A program made the position numbers and the translations under genes. A stretch of 64,000 nt of DNA from Microbacterium forte. GTDB lineage: Bacteria; Actinomycetota; Actinomycetes; Actinomycetales; Microbacteriaceae. Positions within the stretch are counted from its first letter, which is position 1. Every line of letters begins with the position of its first letter. The stretch is taken from NCBI RefSeq assembly GCF_031885415.1, contig NZ_CP116871.1:2542001-2606000 (forward strand), read 5' to 3'. This document shows positions 34,756 to 44,244 of this stretch, one piece after another. The notes below the pieces were generated by a model. That model made no database searches and had not been told where the DNA came from. It saw only the letters and a program-made list of their open reading frames with translations.

Positions 34756-36207
34756 TCAGAAGCGAGCGCGCAGGGCCTCGCCGAGCGAGCCGTCGACGTT
34801 CGTCCAGTACTGGAAGAAGCGCTCGCGGATCGCGTCGATCGTGATGGCCTGTCCCTGACCGGTCAGCGTGTCGAGGAAGCGCGCGCGCTGCTCGTCGTCG
34901 AAGACCGTGCGGTACAGCGTGCCCGCCTGACCGAAGTCGTCGTCGTCGAGGTGCAGAGTCGCCGCGGCGCGGATCAGCTCGCCGTCCGACTCCCAGCTCG
35001 CCTCGACACCCGCGGCAGGGTCGGCCGTCGGTCCGCCGGCGGGGCCGTACGAGTTCGGCGTGTAGACGCGGTGCTCGGCCGGGTTGAACTTGTACTGCAT
35101 CTGGCCTTCGTGCATGTAGTTGCGCACCTCGGCCGCATGCGGCTGGTTGACCGGAAGCTGGTTGTAGTTCGCGCCGATGCGGTAGCGCTGTGCGTCGGAG
35201 TAGGCGAACACCCGAGCCATGAGCATCTTGTCGGGCGAGATGCCGGTGCCGGGAACCTGGTTGCCGGGCGAGAAGGCGGCCTGCTCGATCTCGGCGAAGA
35301 AGTTCTGCGGGTTGCGGTCGAGCGTGAACGTGCCGACCTTGATGCGCGGGTAGTCCTTCTTCGACCAGGTCTTCGTCAGGTCGAACGGGTTGAAGCGGTA
35401 GGTCTTGCCCTCGTCGTAGGGCATGACCTGCACGTAGACATCCCAGGAGGGGGCGTCGCCGCTCGCGATCGCGTCGAACAGGTCGCGACGGTAGTAGTCG
35501 GCATCCGATCCTGCGAGCTTCTCGGCCTCTTTGGCGCTCATCGCCTCGACGCCCTGCTTCGACAGGAAGTGGTACTGCACCCAGAAGCGCTCGCCTGCGG
35601 CGTTGACCCACTGATAGGTGTGCGAGCCGTAGCCGTTCATGTGGCGCCAGCTGCGCGGCAGGCCACGGTCTCCCATCAGGTACGTGACCTGGTGGGCGGA
35701 CTCGGGAGAGAGGGTCCAGAAGTCCCACTGCATGTCGGCGTCGCGCAGACCCGAGTCGCCGAGACGCTTCTGCGAGTGGATGAAGTCGGGGAACTTCATG
35801 GCGTCGCGCAGGAAGAAGGTCGGGGTGTTGTTGCCGACGATGTCGAGGTTGCCCTCGGGCGTGTAGAAGCGCAGTGCGAAGCCGCGCACGTCGCGCCAGG
35901 TGTCGGGCGAACCCTGCTCGCCGGCGACCGACGAGAAGCGCAGCAGCGTCTCGCTCTGAGCGCCGGGCTGGAAGGCTGCGGCACGGGTGTAGGCCGACAC
36001 ATCCTCGGTCACGGTGAAGGTTCCGAAGGCTCCGCCGCCCTTGGCGTGCGGGTTGCGCTCCGGCACACGCTCGCGGTTGAACGACGCGAGCTTCTCGACG
36101 AGGTAGCGGTCGTGCAGAACCGTGGGTCCGTCTGCTCCGACGGTGAGCGAGTGGGCGTCGCTCGCGACGGGAGTGCCCGTCTGGGTGGTGGTCGATGGGT
36201 CGGTCAT
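34756..36207 (-). CDS. katA: Monofunctional heme catalase
   Basis: A 483-residue small-subunit catalase that breaks down hydrogen peroxide. The essential His54 lies in PERNPHAKG, the Asn in VGNNTPTFF (about 127) and the heme-binding Tyr in [14 protein letters not shown] (about 340). The usual ERVVHAKG is changed to ERNPHAKG, but the catalytic His is kept. ATG 36207 follows GAAGGAGAAG. It is the second gene of an operon with a Fur-family regulator, so peroxide control is likely. Confidence 0.97.
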   Translation of the reverse strand: MTDPSTTTQTGTPVASDAHSLTVGADGPTVLHDRYLVEKLASFNRERVPERNPHAKGGGAFGTFTVTEDVSAYTRAAAFQPGAQSETLLRFSSVAGEQGSPDTWRDVRGFALRFYTPEGNLDIVGNNTPTFFLRDAMKFPDFIHSQKRLGDSGLRDADMQWDFWTLSPESAHQVTYLMGDRGLPRSWRHMNGYGSHTYQWVNAAGERFWVQYHFLSKQGVEAMSAKEAEKLAGSDADYYRRDLFDAIASGDAPSWDVYVQVMPYDEGKTYRFNPFDLTKTWSKKDYPRIKVGTFTLDRNPQNFFAEIEQAAFSPGNQVPGTGISPDKMLMARVFAYSDAQRYRIGANYNQLPVNQPHAAEVRNYMHEGQMQYKFNPAEHRVYTPNSYGPAGGPTADPAAGVEASWESDGELIRAAATLHLDDDDFGQAGTLYRTVFDDEQRARFLDTLTGQGQAITIDAIRERFFQYWTNVDGSLGEALRARF

Positions 36208-36268
36208 GTTCTTCTCCTTCTGCGCACAGGGACGATCACCCCGGGTGCCCGGGATCGGACGTCGGATG

Positions 36269-36691
36269 CTACTGCGCGGCGTTCTGGCAACTGGGGCACA
36301 GGCCCCAGAAGGTCACTTCGGCTGTCTGGACGGTGAATCCCCCCGCCGAAGACGGGGTGAGGCACGGCGCTTCGCCGACGACGCAGTCCACATCGCCGAT
36401 CGCACCGCACTGGGTGCACACGATGTGGTGATGGTTGTCGTCGATGCGCCGTTCATAGAGCGCCGCGGAGCCTGCCGGTTCGATCCGGCGGATCAGACCC
36501 GCCGTCGTCAGGTCCGCGAGGATGTTGTGCACCGACTGGATCGACGTCGTCGGAAGCACCTCGGAGACGGCGCGGAAGACCCGCTCCGCATCCGTGTGGG
36601 CCATGGATTCCAGAGCCTCGAGAACGGCGACGCGGCCCGCGGTCGCACGCAGCCCGGCACCGCGAAGTGCCGAGTCGAGTTCTGTCTCCAT
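36269..36691 (-). CDS. Fur-family peroxide regulator (CatR/FurA-like)
   Basis: A 140-residue metalloregulator. The winged helix spans about residues 8-80. Metal sites include NHHHIVC and the two CxxC zinc pairs (CTQC about 92-95, CPSC about 131-134). Its position in front of katA matches CatR/FurA/FurS peroxide sensors of actinobacteria, in which the protein represses its own operon until oxidised. An AT-rich palindrome just upstream is the probable operator. Confidence 0.92.
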   Translation of the reverse strand: METELDSALRGAGLRATAGRVAVLEALESMAHTDAERVFRAVSEVLPTTSIQSVHNILADLTTAGLIRRIEPAGSAALYERRIDDNHHHIVCTQCGAIGDVDCVVGEAPCLTPSSAGGFTVQTAEVTFWGLCPSCQNAAQ

Positions 36692-36697
36692 GCCTCG

Positions 36698-36728
36698 ACT
36701 CTAGCGTCTCTTTTGAGTAATTCAAAAG
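36698..36728 (-). promoter_or_regulatory. Promoter and operator of the Fur-catalase operon
   Basis: On the minus strand, TAGAGT (36698-36703) ends six bases from the start codon. Upstream, CTTTTGAGTAATTCAAAAG (36710-36728) is an inverted repeat with seven-base arms in otherwise GC-rich DNA. This places the operator between -10 and -35, right for autorepression. Confidence 0.75.
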
Positions 36729-36772
36729 AATGGCGTGTCGGCCGCGCGGGTGGCATCCTGCACACGTGCACG

Positions 36773-36778
36773 TAGCGT
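36773..36778 (+). promoter_or_regulatory. Leaderless-type -10 element (TAGCGT)
   Basis: TAGCGT ends six bases before the ATG of the lipoprotein gene at 36785. A GAAGGG is present but would be at the very 5' end. Confidence 0.5.
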
Positions 36779-36784
36779 GAAGGG

Positions 36785-37315
36785 ATGTCTACGACAAGAG
36801 CGGCAGCAGTGGGACTGATCCTGATGGCGGGCGTCGCGCTCGCCGGATGCAGTGGCGAACCCTCAGGGTCGGGCGAGGGGTCCCCGTCGCCCTCCGCCTC
36901 GGCGTCGAGCCCCACGCCGACCCCGACTCCGGACGCCGAGGCGGATGAAGCGCTGCTCCCGGTGCCGGTCGAGGAGATCGCCGACTGGGCGAAGACTGCC
37001 GTTGCCGGCGGAGACGCCGACGGATACGTCTTCGGCTTCTCCGGGTGGATGAGCGAGAACAGTTCGGCCCACGACGTGACGTCCTTCACGTCACTCCCGC
37101 CGGGGTCGTACCAGGCTCAGTTCGCCTGCAGGGGTGACGGCACCATCACTCTCGTGACCAGCGAGCTGGACGAGGGAGACCCGACAGAGCCGGTCGTGTG
37201 CGCGAACGAGACGATCGCCTTCGACGTCACGAATGCTCGCACCGGGATTCGATTCGCACTCGCTCTCGAGGGCGCCCCCACGGTCCACGCGCTGTCGCTC
37301 GTCGAGGCGTCCTGA
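36785..37315 (+). CDS. Lipoprotein of unknown function
   Basis: A 176-residue lipoprotein: signal with lipobox LAGCSG at residues 19-24, a Ser/Pro/Thr-rich linker to about 55, then a roughly 120-residue domain with two Cys (FACRG and VVCANE) that could form a disulfide. The domain looks like a beta-sandwich. I know no family. It diverges from the Fur-catalase operon and could be affected by the same operator. Confidence 0.75.
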   Translation: MSTTRAAAVGLILMAGVALAGCSGEPSGSGEGSPSPSASASSPTPTPTPDAEADEALLPVPVEEIADWAKTAVAGGDADGYVFGFSGWMSENSSAHDVTSFTSLPPGSYQAQFACRGDGTITLVTSELDEGDPTEPVVCANETIAFDVTNARTGIRFALALEGAPTVHALSLVEAS

Positions 37316-37345
37316 GCGCGCGGTCGTCCGGATCCACTGCGGGCG

Positions 37346-38011
37346 TCAGGACTCCGACGGCGCGAGAGGCAGCTCGAGGCCGTAGTTCCAGGTCAGGATC
37401 GCCGGCTGCTCGCGGTAGAAGCTCAGCACCGACACCGATCCGGCGTCCAGCGTGATCTGAGCGCCGAAGCGCGGCGCGAGGCGCAGATAGACCGCGGTGA
37501 GGATGCGGAGGAAGTGCCCGTGCGCGACCAGCGCCACATCACCCTCGGTCAGCTTCGGCAGAACCCGGGTGAGCACGCGGGATGCGCGGGCCGCGACCTC
37601 CTCGACGGTCTCGCCCGGCGTGGCGCCTCGGATCACTCCGTGAGTGAATGCGCTCCAGTCGTAGCCGAGCTCCTCGCGGATGTCCTTCGTCGTGCGGCCC
37701 TCGTATCCGCCGTAGTCCCACTCGACGAGCAGCGGATCGATCTCGGCGTGCAGACCGGCGAGCTCGGCCGTGCGCCGGGCGCGCTCGAGCGGCGACGACA
37801 GCACGAGCGAGAAGTCGTAGTCGGCGACCAGCTGTCCGGCACCCCGGGCGAGGTCCTCGCCCCGCGCTGTGAGCGGGATGTCCGTGAGGCCGGTGTGCAG
37901 GCCGGCCTTCGACCACTCGGTCTCGCCATGGCGCAGGAGCACGAGCTTTCCCGTCGGGTTGTCGGGCGCGGGGCGGTCGGGCAGCTGGTCATAGACAGGG
38001 ATCGCAGGCAC
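37346..38011 (-). CDS. Histidine phosphatase-family protein
   Basis: A 221-residue phosphatase of the phosphoglycerate mutase-like superfamily. The catalytic LLRHGETEW has the phosphate-accepting His, the second His is in VAHGHFLR, and Arg/Glu residues are in SPLERARRTAEL. I chose GTG 38011 because a TACGGT element lies six bases upstream and the conserved region begins soon after; the longer frame reads as low-complexity Arg/Ser. The substrate is unknown, perhaps a sugar or nucleoside phosphate. Confidence 0.9.
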   Translation of the reverse strand: MPAIPVYDQLPDRPAPDNPTGKLVLLRHGETEWSKAGLHTGLTDIPLTARGEDLARGAGQLVADYDFSLVLSSPLERARRTAELAGLHAEIDPLLVEWDYGGYEGRTTKDIREELGYDWSAFTHGVIRGATPGETVEEVAARASRVLTRVLPKLTEGDVALVAHGHFLRILTAVYLRLAPRFGAQITLDAGSVSVLSFYREQPAILTWNYGLELPLAPSES

Positions 38012-38017
38012 ACCGCA

Positions 38018-38023
38018 ACCGTA
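38018..38023 (-). promoter_or_regulatory. Leaderless-type -10 element (TACGGT)
   Basis: On the minus strand TACGGT lies six bases before the GTG at 38011. Confidence 0.5.
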
Positions 38024-38042
38024 GCCCGACGTCGGGGCCCGG

Positions 38043-40085
38043 TCACTGCGTGATCGTGAACCCGCCGCCGCGCACGCGCACCTTTCCGCCGCCGACCGCC
38101 TGGCCGCGCTGCGATCCGTCCGCCTCGTAGGCTCGGCCGGCACCGCGTGCGAGCGCAGCGACCCGCTGGTCCCGTCGAGTCCCGTTCGCATAGAGCACCG
38201 CCGAGCCGGAGGTCGTCGAGTACACCGCGTTCGCGACGGCCGGCTGGATCACCAGGGCGTCGAGCCGCAGGTCGCCGGTGCTCGTGCATCGCACGGTCAC
38301 CGCCTCGGCGGGCAGCTCGCCACCGAGCAGCTGCGGCACCAGCATCCCGTCGGCCTCGGTGAGTCCGCGCTCGCCGGTGCCACCCGCGGGCGTGCGAGTG
38401 CTCCACAGACGCCGGCGACCGCGGAACACCTCCCACACCGCTTCGCCCGCATCCGCCGCCTGTCTCCACACGAGGCCGTGCAGGATGCCGTCGGCCTCGG
38501 TCACATCGAACTCGACCGACTCGCCCGCGGGAACGCGCACGTATGCGCCACCCGAGAGGTTGCCCTCGCCTGTCCAGGCGCCGCCCTCAGGGCGCACGAC
38601 CACGCAGCCCGCCGAGAGCCGGGCGCCCTCGGCGTCGATCACCCGCAGCCCCGAGAACGACGACAGCCCGGTGATCGACGTCGCGATCCGGGCGATGTCG
38701 CGGTTCGCATCCAGCAGCAGCATCGTGAGCAGCCCGTGGATGGTGGACTCGGCTCCGGAGTTCCGATTCACCCGTCCATCCGTCTCGACACCGTCGAAAG
38801 TCACACCGGTGGCCGGGTCGTAGACAGGGATACCCGCCGTGTTCGCGCCGAAGAACCACCCCGCGGCGAGTCCTGCGAGCACCCGCAGTCCCTCTCCGCC
38901 GACGGATGCCGCCTGCACCGCCGCCGCGACGCGACCGTGCGCGCCGTAGGCGATCTGCGCCTCCGCGGGCAACGGCGCCCAGGCGTTGTGCGGACCGCCC
39001 GTGGCGAGCACCTGCGGGGTGAAGGTCCCGGCATCCGCCACGGCCGCTGCGGTCCACTCGCGACGTCGCAGCAGCGCACCGGCGCGAGCGAGAGCCTCGG
39101 GGGCGGCCGCACCCCAGGCGTGCCAGAATCCCAGCGAGCCGGTCCAGGGCAGCACGGCGCCGAACGGCCAGCCCTTCGCAGGATCAGTGGCCATCGCCGC
39201 GACACCTTCTCCATACGTCTGCAGAGCCTGTCGGCTTCGGGCGTCCCCGGCATCGGTCGCCGCGGCGAGTCCGAGCATGGCCTCGGCCGTGGCATCCGCT
39301 CCACCCGCGATCAGCCAGGCGGGCAGGTCGCGTCCGTCGCTGCGCACCCACTGCCCGGCGCGCGACAGCGACTCGCGACCGAGCGCATCGAGGGCCAGAT
39401 GCAGCCGCGAGAGCAGGAACGCCGCGAACTCGGCATCCTCCCGTCGGAAGGCCGCGTACCCCTCACCGAACGCCCACACCGTGCGCGCCAGCCAGTACGA
39501 CTCGGCGGAGTCCGACGGATCCGGCAGTTCGACGGGGATCGCGCTGGGATTCAGCGTGCCGTCCTCCTGCTGCCACAGCACCACGCGGCCGGCATTCGGC
39601 CCGCTGGTCGTCTGCAGGAACGCCAGCGACCGGAGCACATCGCGGGCCTCGTCGCGGGCCTGCGCGTCGCCGGTCGCCTTCCATTCGCGCAGGAACACGA
39701 TCGCGGCTCGGGCGATGTCATCCGCGTTGTACGCGCCCTGTGTCCAAGAGCCGGTCACGGCGTCGCGAGTGCCGCCACCCACCGGTCGGTAGCCCCCGGC
39801 GCCATCGGTGTCGGCATACGTCCATGGCGCGAGCACGCGCGGCGAGATGTCGATGTCGAACGTGGTGTGCGTGACGCTCGCCACGACCGGCACCTCCGCG
39901 AGCAGAAAGCGCAGGTGCGCGAGGTTCGTGAGTCGCGCCCCGGCACCCGCCCCCGCAGGCGGAGACCCGAGAGGCAGTCCGGCAGCGGACGCCGATGCCT
40001 GCGCCCCGGCCGAATCCAGCGGCAGGAGCGCCAGCGCCGAGGAGGCGGCTGCCGCGGTCAGGAAGGTCCGTCGGGAGATGGCCAT
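38043..40085 (-). CDS. Tat-exported putative glycoside hydrolase
   Basis: A 680-residue exported protein. A twin-arginine signal (ISRRTFLTAAAASSALALL) leads the chain. Residues about 50-450 are rich in helix pairs with conserved aromatic and acidic residues (GSWTQGAYNADDIARA, WLIAGGADATAEAML, NRNSGAEST), the appearance of an (alpha/alpha)6-barrel carbohydrate enzyme. The last 200 residues are beta-rich and may bind sugar. I cannot name the family. It is the last gene of a LacI-controlled sugar operon, four bases from the GH130 gene. Export suggests it cuts polysaccharide outside, upstream of uptake. Confidence 0.72.
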   Translation of the reverse strand: MAISRRTFLTAAAASSALALLPLDSAGAQASASAAGLPLGSPPAGAGAGARLTNLAHLRFLLAEVPVVASVTHTTFDIDISPRVLAPWTYADTDGAGGYRPVGGGTRDAVTGSWTQGAYNADDIARAAIVFLREWKATGDAQARDEARDVLRSLAFLQTTSGPNAGRVVLWQQEDGTLNPSAIPVELPDPSDSAESYWLARTVWAFGEGYAAFRREDAEFAAFLLSRLHLALDALGRESLSRAGQWVRSDGRDLPAWLIAGGADATAEAMLGLAAATDAGDARSRQALQTYGEGVAAMATDPAKGWPFGAVLPWTGSLGFWHAWGAAAPEALARAGALLRRREWTAAAVADAGTFTPQVLATGGPHNAWAPLPAEAQIAYGAHGRVAAAVQAASVGGEGLRVLAGLAAGWFFGANTAGIPVYDPATGVTFDGVETDGRVNRNSGAESTIHGLLTMLLLDANRDIARIATSITGLSSFSGLRVIDAEGARLSAGCVVVRPEGGAWTGEGNLSGGAYVRVPAGESVEFDVTEADGILHGLVWRQAADAGEAVWEVFRGRRRLWSTRTPAGGTGERGLTEADGMLVPQLLGGELPAEAVTVRCTSTGDLRLDALVIQPAVANAVYSTTSGSAVLYANGTRRDQRVAALARGAGRAYEADGSQRGQAVGGGKVRVRGGGFTITQ

Positions 40086-40089
40086 GGTC

Positions 40090-41088
40090 TCATTCCTCGC
40101 CCGTGTTCGAGTCGGCGCCGTCTCGCAGTGCGCGGCCCCACGGCTGGGCGGGGTCGTGGATGGCGACGGCCAGCGTCGTGTCCGACTGCCCGTAGTACGC
40201 GAACCACCGGCCCTGGAACTTCACGAGTCCCTCGACGAAGGTCACGTTCGAGACGAGCCCGTGCATGTCCTCGAAGGTCTGCGGACGCAGCCACGGCTCC
40301 TGCAGTCGCGCGAGCACCTTGGTCGGCTCGTCGGGGTCGATCGCGATCTGGCCGCAGCGGTAGTCCACGTCGACCGAACCGTCTTCGTGCACGGTCCTGG
40401 TCGCCCCGTTCGTGAGCATCACGAGCAACCCGTTGTCGGTGACGACAGGGGATGTGCCGATCTCGACGAGCGCTTCGTCCCAGGTGCCGGGGGTCGGCGA
40501 GTACATCGGCTCGGTGTCGGGGGTGCCGGGAGTCCAGTGGAGGAGATCGTCGCTGGTGGCCCAGTAGATGCCGCCCTCGCCGAAGTACATCCACCACTTG
40601 CCGTGCATCTTCTGCGGCACGATGACCCCGGCCTTCGACCAGTTGAACCCGCGGGGGTCCATGGTCTTGAACGTGTCGAAGTCGTCGAACAGCGGTCCGT
40701 GCTTGGTCCAGGTGCGCAGATCGGTCGAGGTCGCGAGGCACAGCTGCGCGCTGCGCCGATCCCAGCCGGTATAGGTCAGGTAGTAGGTGCCGTCGATCAG
40801 CGCGATGCGCGGATCCTCGCATCCGTAGCGCTCGTAGTCCTCGGAGGGGGAGAGGATCGGTGCGTCCTCGCGGGTGAAGTTCACGCCGTCACTCGAGCGG
40901 GCGATGCCGATGTGCGAGACGATGTCGTCTGCGTGCGCCCGGTAGAGCAGCACCACTTCGTCGCCGTCGACGAGGGCCGCCGGGTTGTAGAGGTTGGCCG
41001 ACTCCCAGCTGTCGCCCTTCGGACGCAGGATCGGGTTGCCCTCGTAGGGGGTGAACGGGCCGAGGGGGAAGGATGCTCCGGTGAACAT
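40090..41088 (-). CDS. GH130 beta-mannoside phosphorylase/hydrolase family
   Basis: A 332-residue five-bladed beta-propeller enzyme of family GH130. Conserved features are NPILRP, NLYNPAALV, YGCEDPRI (with the catalytic Asp region) and WDRRSAQL. Family members phosphorolyse or hydrolyse beta-1,4- or beta-1,2-mannosides, so the operon probably handles mannose-containing oligosaccharides. ATG 41088 follows GAAAGGACC; the earlier frame lacks a ribosome site. No signal peptide: it acts in the cytoplasm after import. Confidence 0.9.
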   Translation of the reverse strand: MFTGASFPLGPFTPYEGNPILRPKGDSWESANLYNPAALVDGDEVVLLYRAHADDIVSHIGIARSSDGVNFTREDAPILSPSEDYERYGCEDPRIALIDGTYYLTYTGWDRRSAQLCLATSTDLRTWTKHGPLFDDFDTFKTMDPRGFNWSKAGVIVPQKMHGKWWMYFGEGGIYWATSDDLLHWTPGTPDTEPMYSPTPGTWDEALVEIGTSPVVTDNGLLVMLTNGATRTVHEDGSVDVDYRCGQIAIDPDEPTKVLARLQEPWLRPQTFEDMHGLVSNVTFVEGLVKFQGRWFAYYGQSDTTLAVAIHDPAQPWGRALRDGADSNTGEE

Positions 41089-41122
41089 GGGGGTCCTTTC
41101 GGGGATTCTGGGGAGGGGCCGG

Positions 41123-41968
41123 TCAGCCCTTGACGGCCGCACCGAGGTCGGTGGCCCGGAAGAAGCGCTGGAAGACGATGAACAGGATGACGACGGGGAA
41201 CGCCAGGGCGGTCGCTCCGGCGAGGATCGCGCCGTTGGGGTTCGCCGTGGACTGCGCCACGTTCGAGATGTAGTTCGCGAGGGACACGGCGAGCGGTTGC
41301 AGCGATGCGTCCTTCGTGATGAGGAACGGCCAGAGGAACTCGTTCCACGGGCCGATGAAGGTGACGAGCACGACGGTCACGAGCACCGGCTTGATGAGCG
41401 GGATCGCGACGGAGGTGAGCAGGCGGATCTCGCCGGCGCCGTCGATGCGGGCGGCCTCGAAGATCTCGACGGGCAGCGCTTTGAAGAACTGCACGAAGAT
41501 GAACACCGCCGTCGTGTTGATGAGGAACGGCAGGATCATGCCCATGTACGAGTCGCCGAGCCCGTAATTGCGCGTGATCTGCACGTACAGCGGGATCATG
41601 AGCAGCTGGAACGGCACCATCTGCACCAGCAGCATGAGCACCCAGATCACTCCGCGACCGCGGAAGTCGAGCCGCGCGATCGCATACCCGGCGAGCAGTC
41701 CGAACACGACGGTGCCCAGCAGCACGCCCGCCGTGAAGATCAGCGAGTTGAGCAGCGAGCCGACCAGGTCGATGCGGGAGTCGATCGCGAGGAAGTTGTC
41801 GATCGTCCAGCCGCTCGTCGGGAAGAGCTCGTCGGGCGAGTTCGTCGGGTTCTCCTGGAACGCCCCGACCAGCATGAAGTAGAACGGGAACGCGAATCCG
41901 ATCGCCGCGACCGTGAGCAGGATTACGCTCAGGATGCGGGGCAGTGAACGCTTGCGTCTCATGGTCAT
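41123..41968 (-). CDS. Sugar ABC transporter permease (MalG type)
   Basis: A 281-residue membrane protein with six helices. The cytoplasmic EAA loop EAARIDGAGEIRLLTSVAIPLIKP, quoted here in parts EAARIDGAGE and IPLIKP, contacts the ATPase. ATG 41968 overlaps the stop of the preceding permease (ATGA). It belongs to the CUT1 family, which moves oligosaccharides. No ATPase gene is present in the operon; actinobacteria commonly share a single MsiK-type ATPase among such importers. Confidence 0.93.
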   Translation of the reverse strand: MTMRRKRSLPRILSVILLTVAAIGFAFPFYFMLVGAFQENPTNSPDELFPTSGWTIDNFLAIDSRIDLVGSLLNSLIFTAGVLLGTVVFGLLAGYAIARLDFRGRGVIWVLMLLVQMVPFQLLMIPLYVQITRNYGLGDSYMGMILPFLINTTAVFIFVQFFKALPVEIFEAARIDGAGEIRLLTSVAIPLIKPVLVTVVLVTFIGPWNEFLWPFLITKDASLQPLAVSLANYISNVAQSTANPNGAILAGATALAFPVVILFIVFQRFFRATDLGAAVKG

Positions 41969-42930
41969 CGCTCCCTGGTGGCGCGGTTGGCGGCGAGCGA
42001 CAGCATGCCGACCAGGATCACGAGGATCATGCCGATCGCGGCCGCGGTGTCGGGGTTCTGCTGCTGGATGCCCAGCTGGTAGATGAGCAGCACGGGTGTC
42101 GAGGAGGCGCCGTCGGGGCCGCCGCCGTTCGTGAGCAGGTACGGCTCGGTGAAGAGGTTCGCTCCGGTGATGATCGACAGGATCAGCACGAGCGTGGTGG
42201 CGCTGCGCACGCCGGGAACGGTGACGTTCCAGAAGCGCGAGAACGCGCCCGCGCCGTCGGTCTCTGCCGACTCGTAGAGCTCCTTCGGCACGTTCTGGAG
42301 TGCGGCGAGGTAGAGCAGGATGTAGAACCCCAGCTGCTTCCACGTGACGTACAGCGCGATCATCGGCATCGCGAGACCGCTGTTCACCAGCCACGACGGA
42401 TCGGGGGCGAGTGGCCCGAGGATCGTGTTGATCAGGCCGTTGCCCGAGAACAGCAGCATCCACACGCCGACGAGCGAGACACTGGCCGTCAGATACGGCA
42501 CGTAGAACGCCACCCGGTAGGCGGCGACCCAGCGGATGCCGGTGTTCAGCGCCGCCGCGAGCACGAGCGAGAGCACGGCGGTGAGCGGCACGTTGATGAC
42601 GAGGAAGACCAGGGTGTTGCGGAACGATCCGAGCACCCTCGGGTCGGTGAGCACGGTGACGAAGTTGTCGAAGCCCACGAACGGCCGGTCGACGTCGACA
42701 TTGGGTGCCGTGAAGAAGTAGTCGTGGAAGGCGATGTAGACCGCGAATCCCAGCGGGAACGCGAAGATCGCCAGCACGAAGACCAGATACGGCAGGGCGA
42801 AGAGGCCGCCGATCGGCTGTGCACCCAGCAGTCGGTTGCGTAACCGCGCCCTCGGTGACCGGCCCGCGGACGGGGCCGGGGCGGTGGTGCCCCCGGCCAC
42901 GTCCGCGACGGCGTCGTCTCGGAGAGTCAT
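41965..42930 (-). CDS. Sugar ABC transporter permease (MalF type)
   Basis: A 321-residue partner permease with a Pro/Ala/Gly/Arg-rich cytoplasmic start and about six helices. The EAA-like loop is present in ESAETDGAGAFSRFWNVTVP. It is coupled to the MalG-type permease by a four-base overlap and follows the binding-protein gene after ten bases, so the importer is made as a unit. Confidence 0.93.
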   Translation of the reverse strand: MTLRDDAVADVAGGTTAPAPSAGRSPRARLRNRLLGAQPIGGLFALPYLVFVLAIFAFPLGFAVYIAFHDYFFTAPNVDVDRPFVGFDNFVTVLTDPRVLGSFRNTLVFLVINVPLTAVLSLVLAAALNTGIRWVAAYRVAFYVPYLTASVSLVGVWMLLFSGNGLINTILGPLAPDPSWLVNSGLAMPMIALYVTWKQLGFYILLYLAALQNVPKELYESAETDGAGAFSRFWNVTVPGVRSATTLVLILSIITGANLFTEPYLLTNGGGPDGASSTPVLLIYQLGIQQQNPDTAAAIGMILVILVGMLSLAANRATRER

Positions 42931-42940
42931 GTGCGGCTCA

Positions 42941-44209
42941 TCACTCGGCGACGAGATCGTCGATCTTCGTCGCGGCGTTCTTCAGGAAGTCGTCGATCGA
43001 CTCCTTGCCGAAGATCACGGCGGCGGAGTACTCGTCGCGGAACGCCTGCCAGGCCTCCACGGAGTTCGGGATGCTGGGCACGTCTGCCGTGGCCTCGGCC
43101 TGCTCGGCGAACGCCACGTAGTTCGGGTTCGCGTCGAAGTAGTCGGCGTAGGTCTCGGTGAGGTCGGTGCGCATCGGCATCTGGCCCGTCGCCTCGAGCA
43201 GCTGGCCGTCGCTGTCGACGCTCGTCGAGAACTTCAGGAACTCCCATGCGGTGCCCTGGTTCTCGCACGCGGTGAACATCGAGACGCTCTTCGAGTCCGC
43301 GAACGTCGTCGGGTTCTCGCGACCGTCGCTGGTCGGCACGGGCATGAACCCGACGTCCACGGTCTCGGCGTACGAGGGGATGGCCCACGGACCGGCGAGC
43401 TGCATGGCGGTCGTCCCCGCAGACATTGCGTCATCGGTCGACGCCTCGTTGGGCGAGAGCTTCTCGTCGTAGAAGGTCTTCCAGAACTCCGCGACCTCGC
43501 GCCCGGCATCCGAGTCGACCGTCGCCGCGCCGTCTTCGACGAGCATGGTGCCGTCGGTCTCGGCGAGGTACAGGGGATAGAAGTCGAACCAGGGCTGGTA
43601 GAACTCGCTGGTGGGTGCCGGCCAGATCGCACTCTGCACTCCGGATTCGACGATCGCGCGTGACCCGGCGAGGAACTCGTCGTACGAGGCCATCTGGGGG
43701 TCTTCGGGATCGATGCCCGCAGCCTCGAAGAGGGCCTTGTTGTACATCACCATGACCGGGTTCGACTTCCACGGCAGCTGGTAGAAGCTTCCGTCGGTGG
43801 CATACGAGTCGACCTCACCACCGCGCTCGGTGATGTAGTCGCTGCCGCCCTCCATGGTGCTGAGGTCGACGAGCCCGCCCTGCTTGACCCAGCCGGAGAC
43901 CGCCGCCGGAGCCACGTTGTAGACCAGGCAGGGTGCGGTGCCGGCGGTGATGGCGGCGGTGATCGCCTCTTCCGACGACGAGCCGGCGGGGATCTCCTGC
44001 GCGTTCACCTTCTCGTCGGGGTGCTCGGCGTTCCAGGCCTCGACGACGGCGGTGCCCCAGGCGACCTCCTGCTCGTTGTTCGACAGCCAGATGTCGATCG
44101 AGCCGGTGCCCTCGCCCGAGGCATCGCCGCCTCCACCTCCGGATGAGCATCCGGTGGCGACGAGCGCGACCGCTCCCAGGAGCGCTGCTGCGCGGATCTT
44201 CTTCTTCAT
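42941..44209 (-). CDS. Sugar-binding lipoprotein of ABC importer
   Basis: A 422-residue extracellular solute-binding protein of the CUT1 type. The lipobox VATGCSSG anchors it after a basic signal (MKKKIRAAALLG). The two-lobed fold is evident from VSMFTACENQGTAWEFL and SIPNSVEAW. ATG 44209 follows AAGGAGG. It delivers oligosaccharide to the two downstream permeases. The GH130 neighbour points to manno-oligosaccharides as the ligand (inference). Confidence 0.93.
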   Translation of the reverse strand: MKKKIRAAALLGAVALVATGCSSGGGGGDASGEGTGSIDIWLSNNEQEVAWGTAVVEAWNAEHPDEKVNAQEIPAGSSSEEAITAAITAGTAPCLVYNVAPAAVSGWVKQGGLVDLSTMEGGSDYITERGGEVDSYATDGSFYQLPWKSNPVMVMYNKALFEAAGIDPEDPQMASYDEFLAGSRAIVESGVQSAIWPAPTSEFYQPWFDFYPLYLAETDGTMLVEDGAATVDSDAGREVAEFWKTFYDEKLSPNEASTDDAMSAGTTAMQLAGPWAIPSYAETVDVGFMPVPTSDGRENPTTFADSKSVSMFTACENQGTAWEFLKFSTSVDSDGQLLEATGQMPMRTDLTETYADYFDANPNYVAFAEQAEATADVPSIPNSVEAWQAFRDEYSAAVIFGKESIDDFLKNAATKIDDLVAE

Positions 44210-44244
44210 GTTGTCCTCCTTGACGCGATGGTTCGGGTGATCGT

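Noticed and set aside
41051..42843. Plus-strand frames over the permease genes
   Set aside because: His/Arg/Asp-rich shadows of hydrophobic proteins; no start signals.
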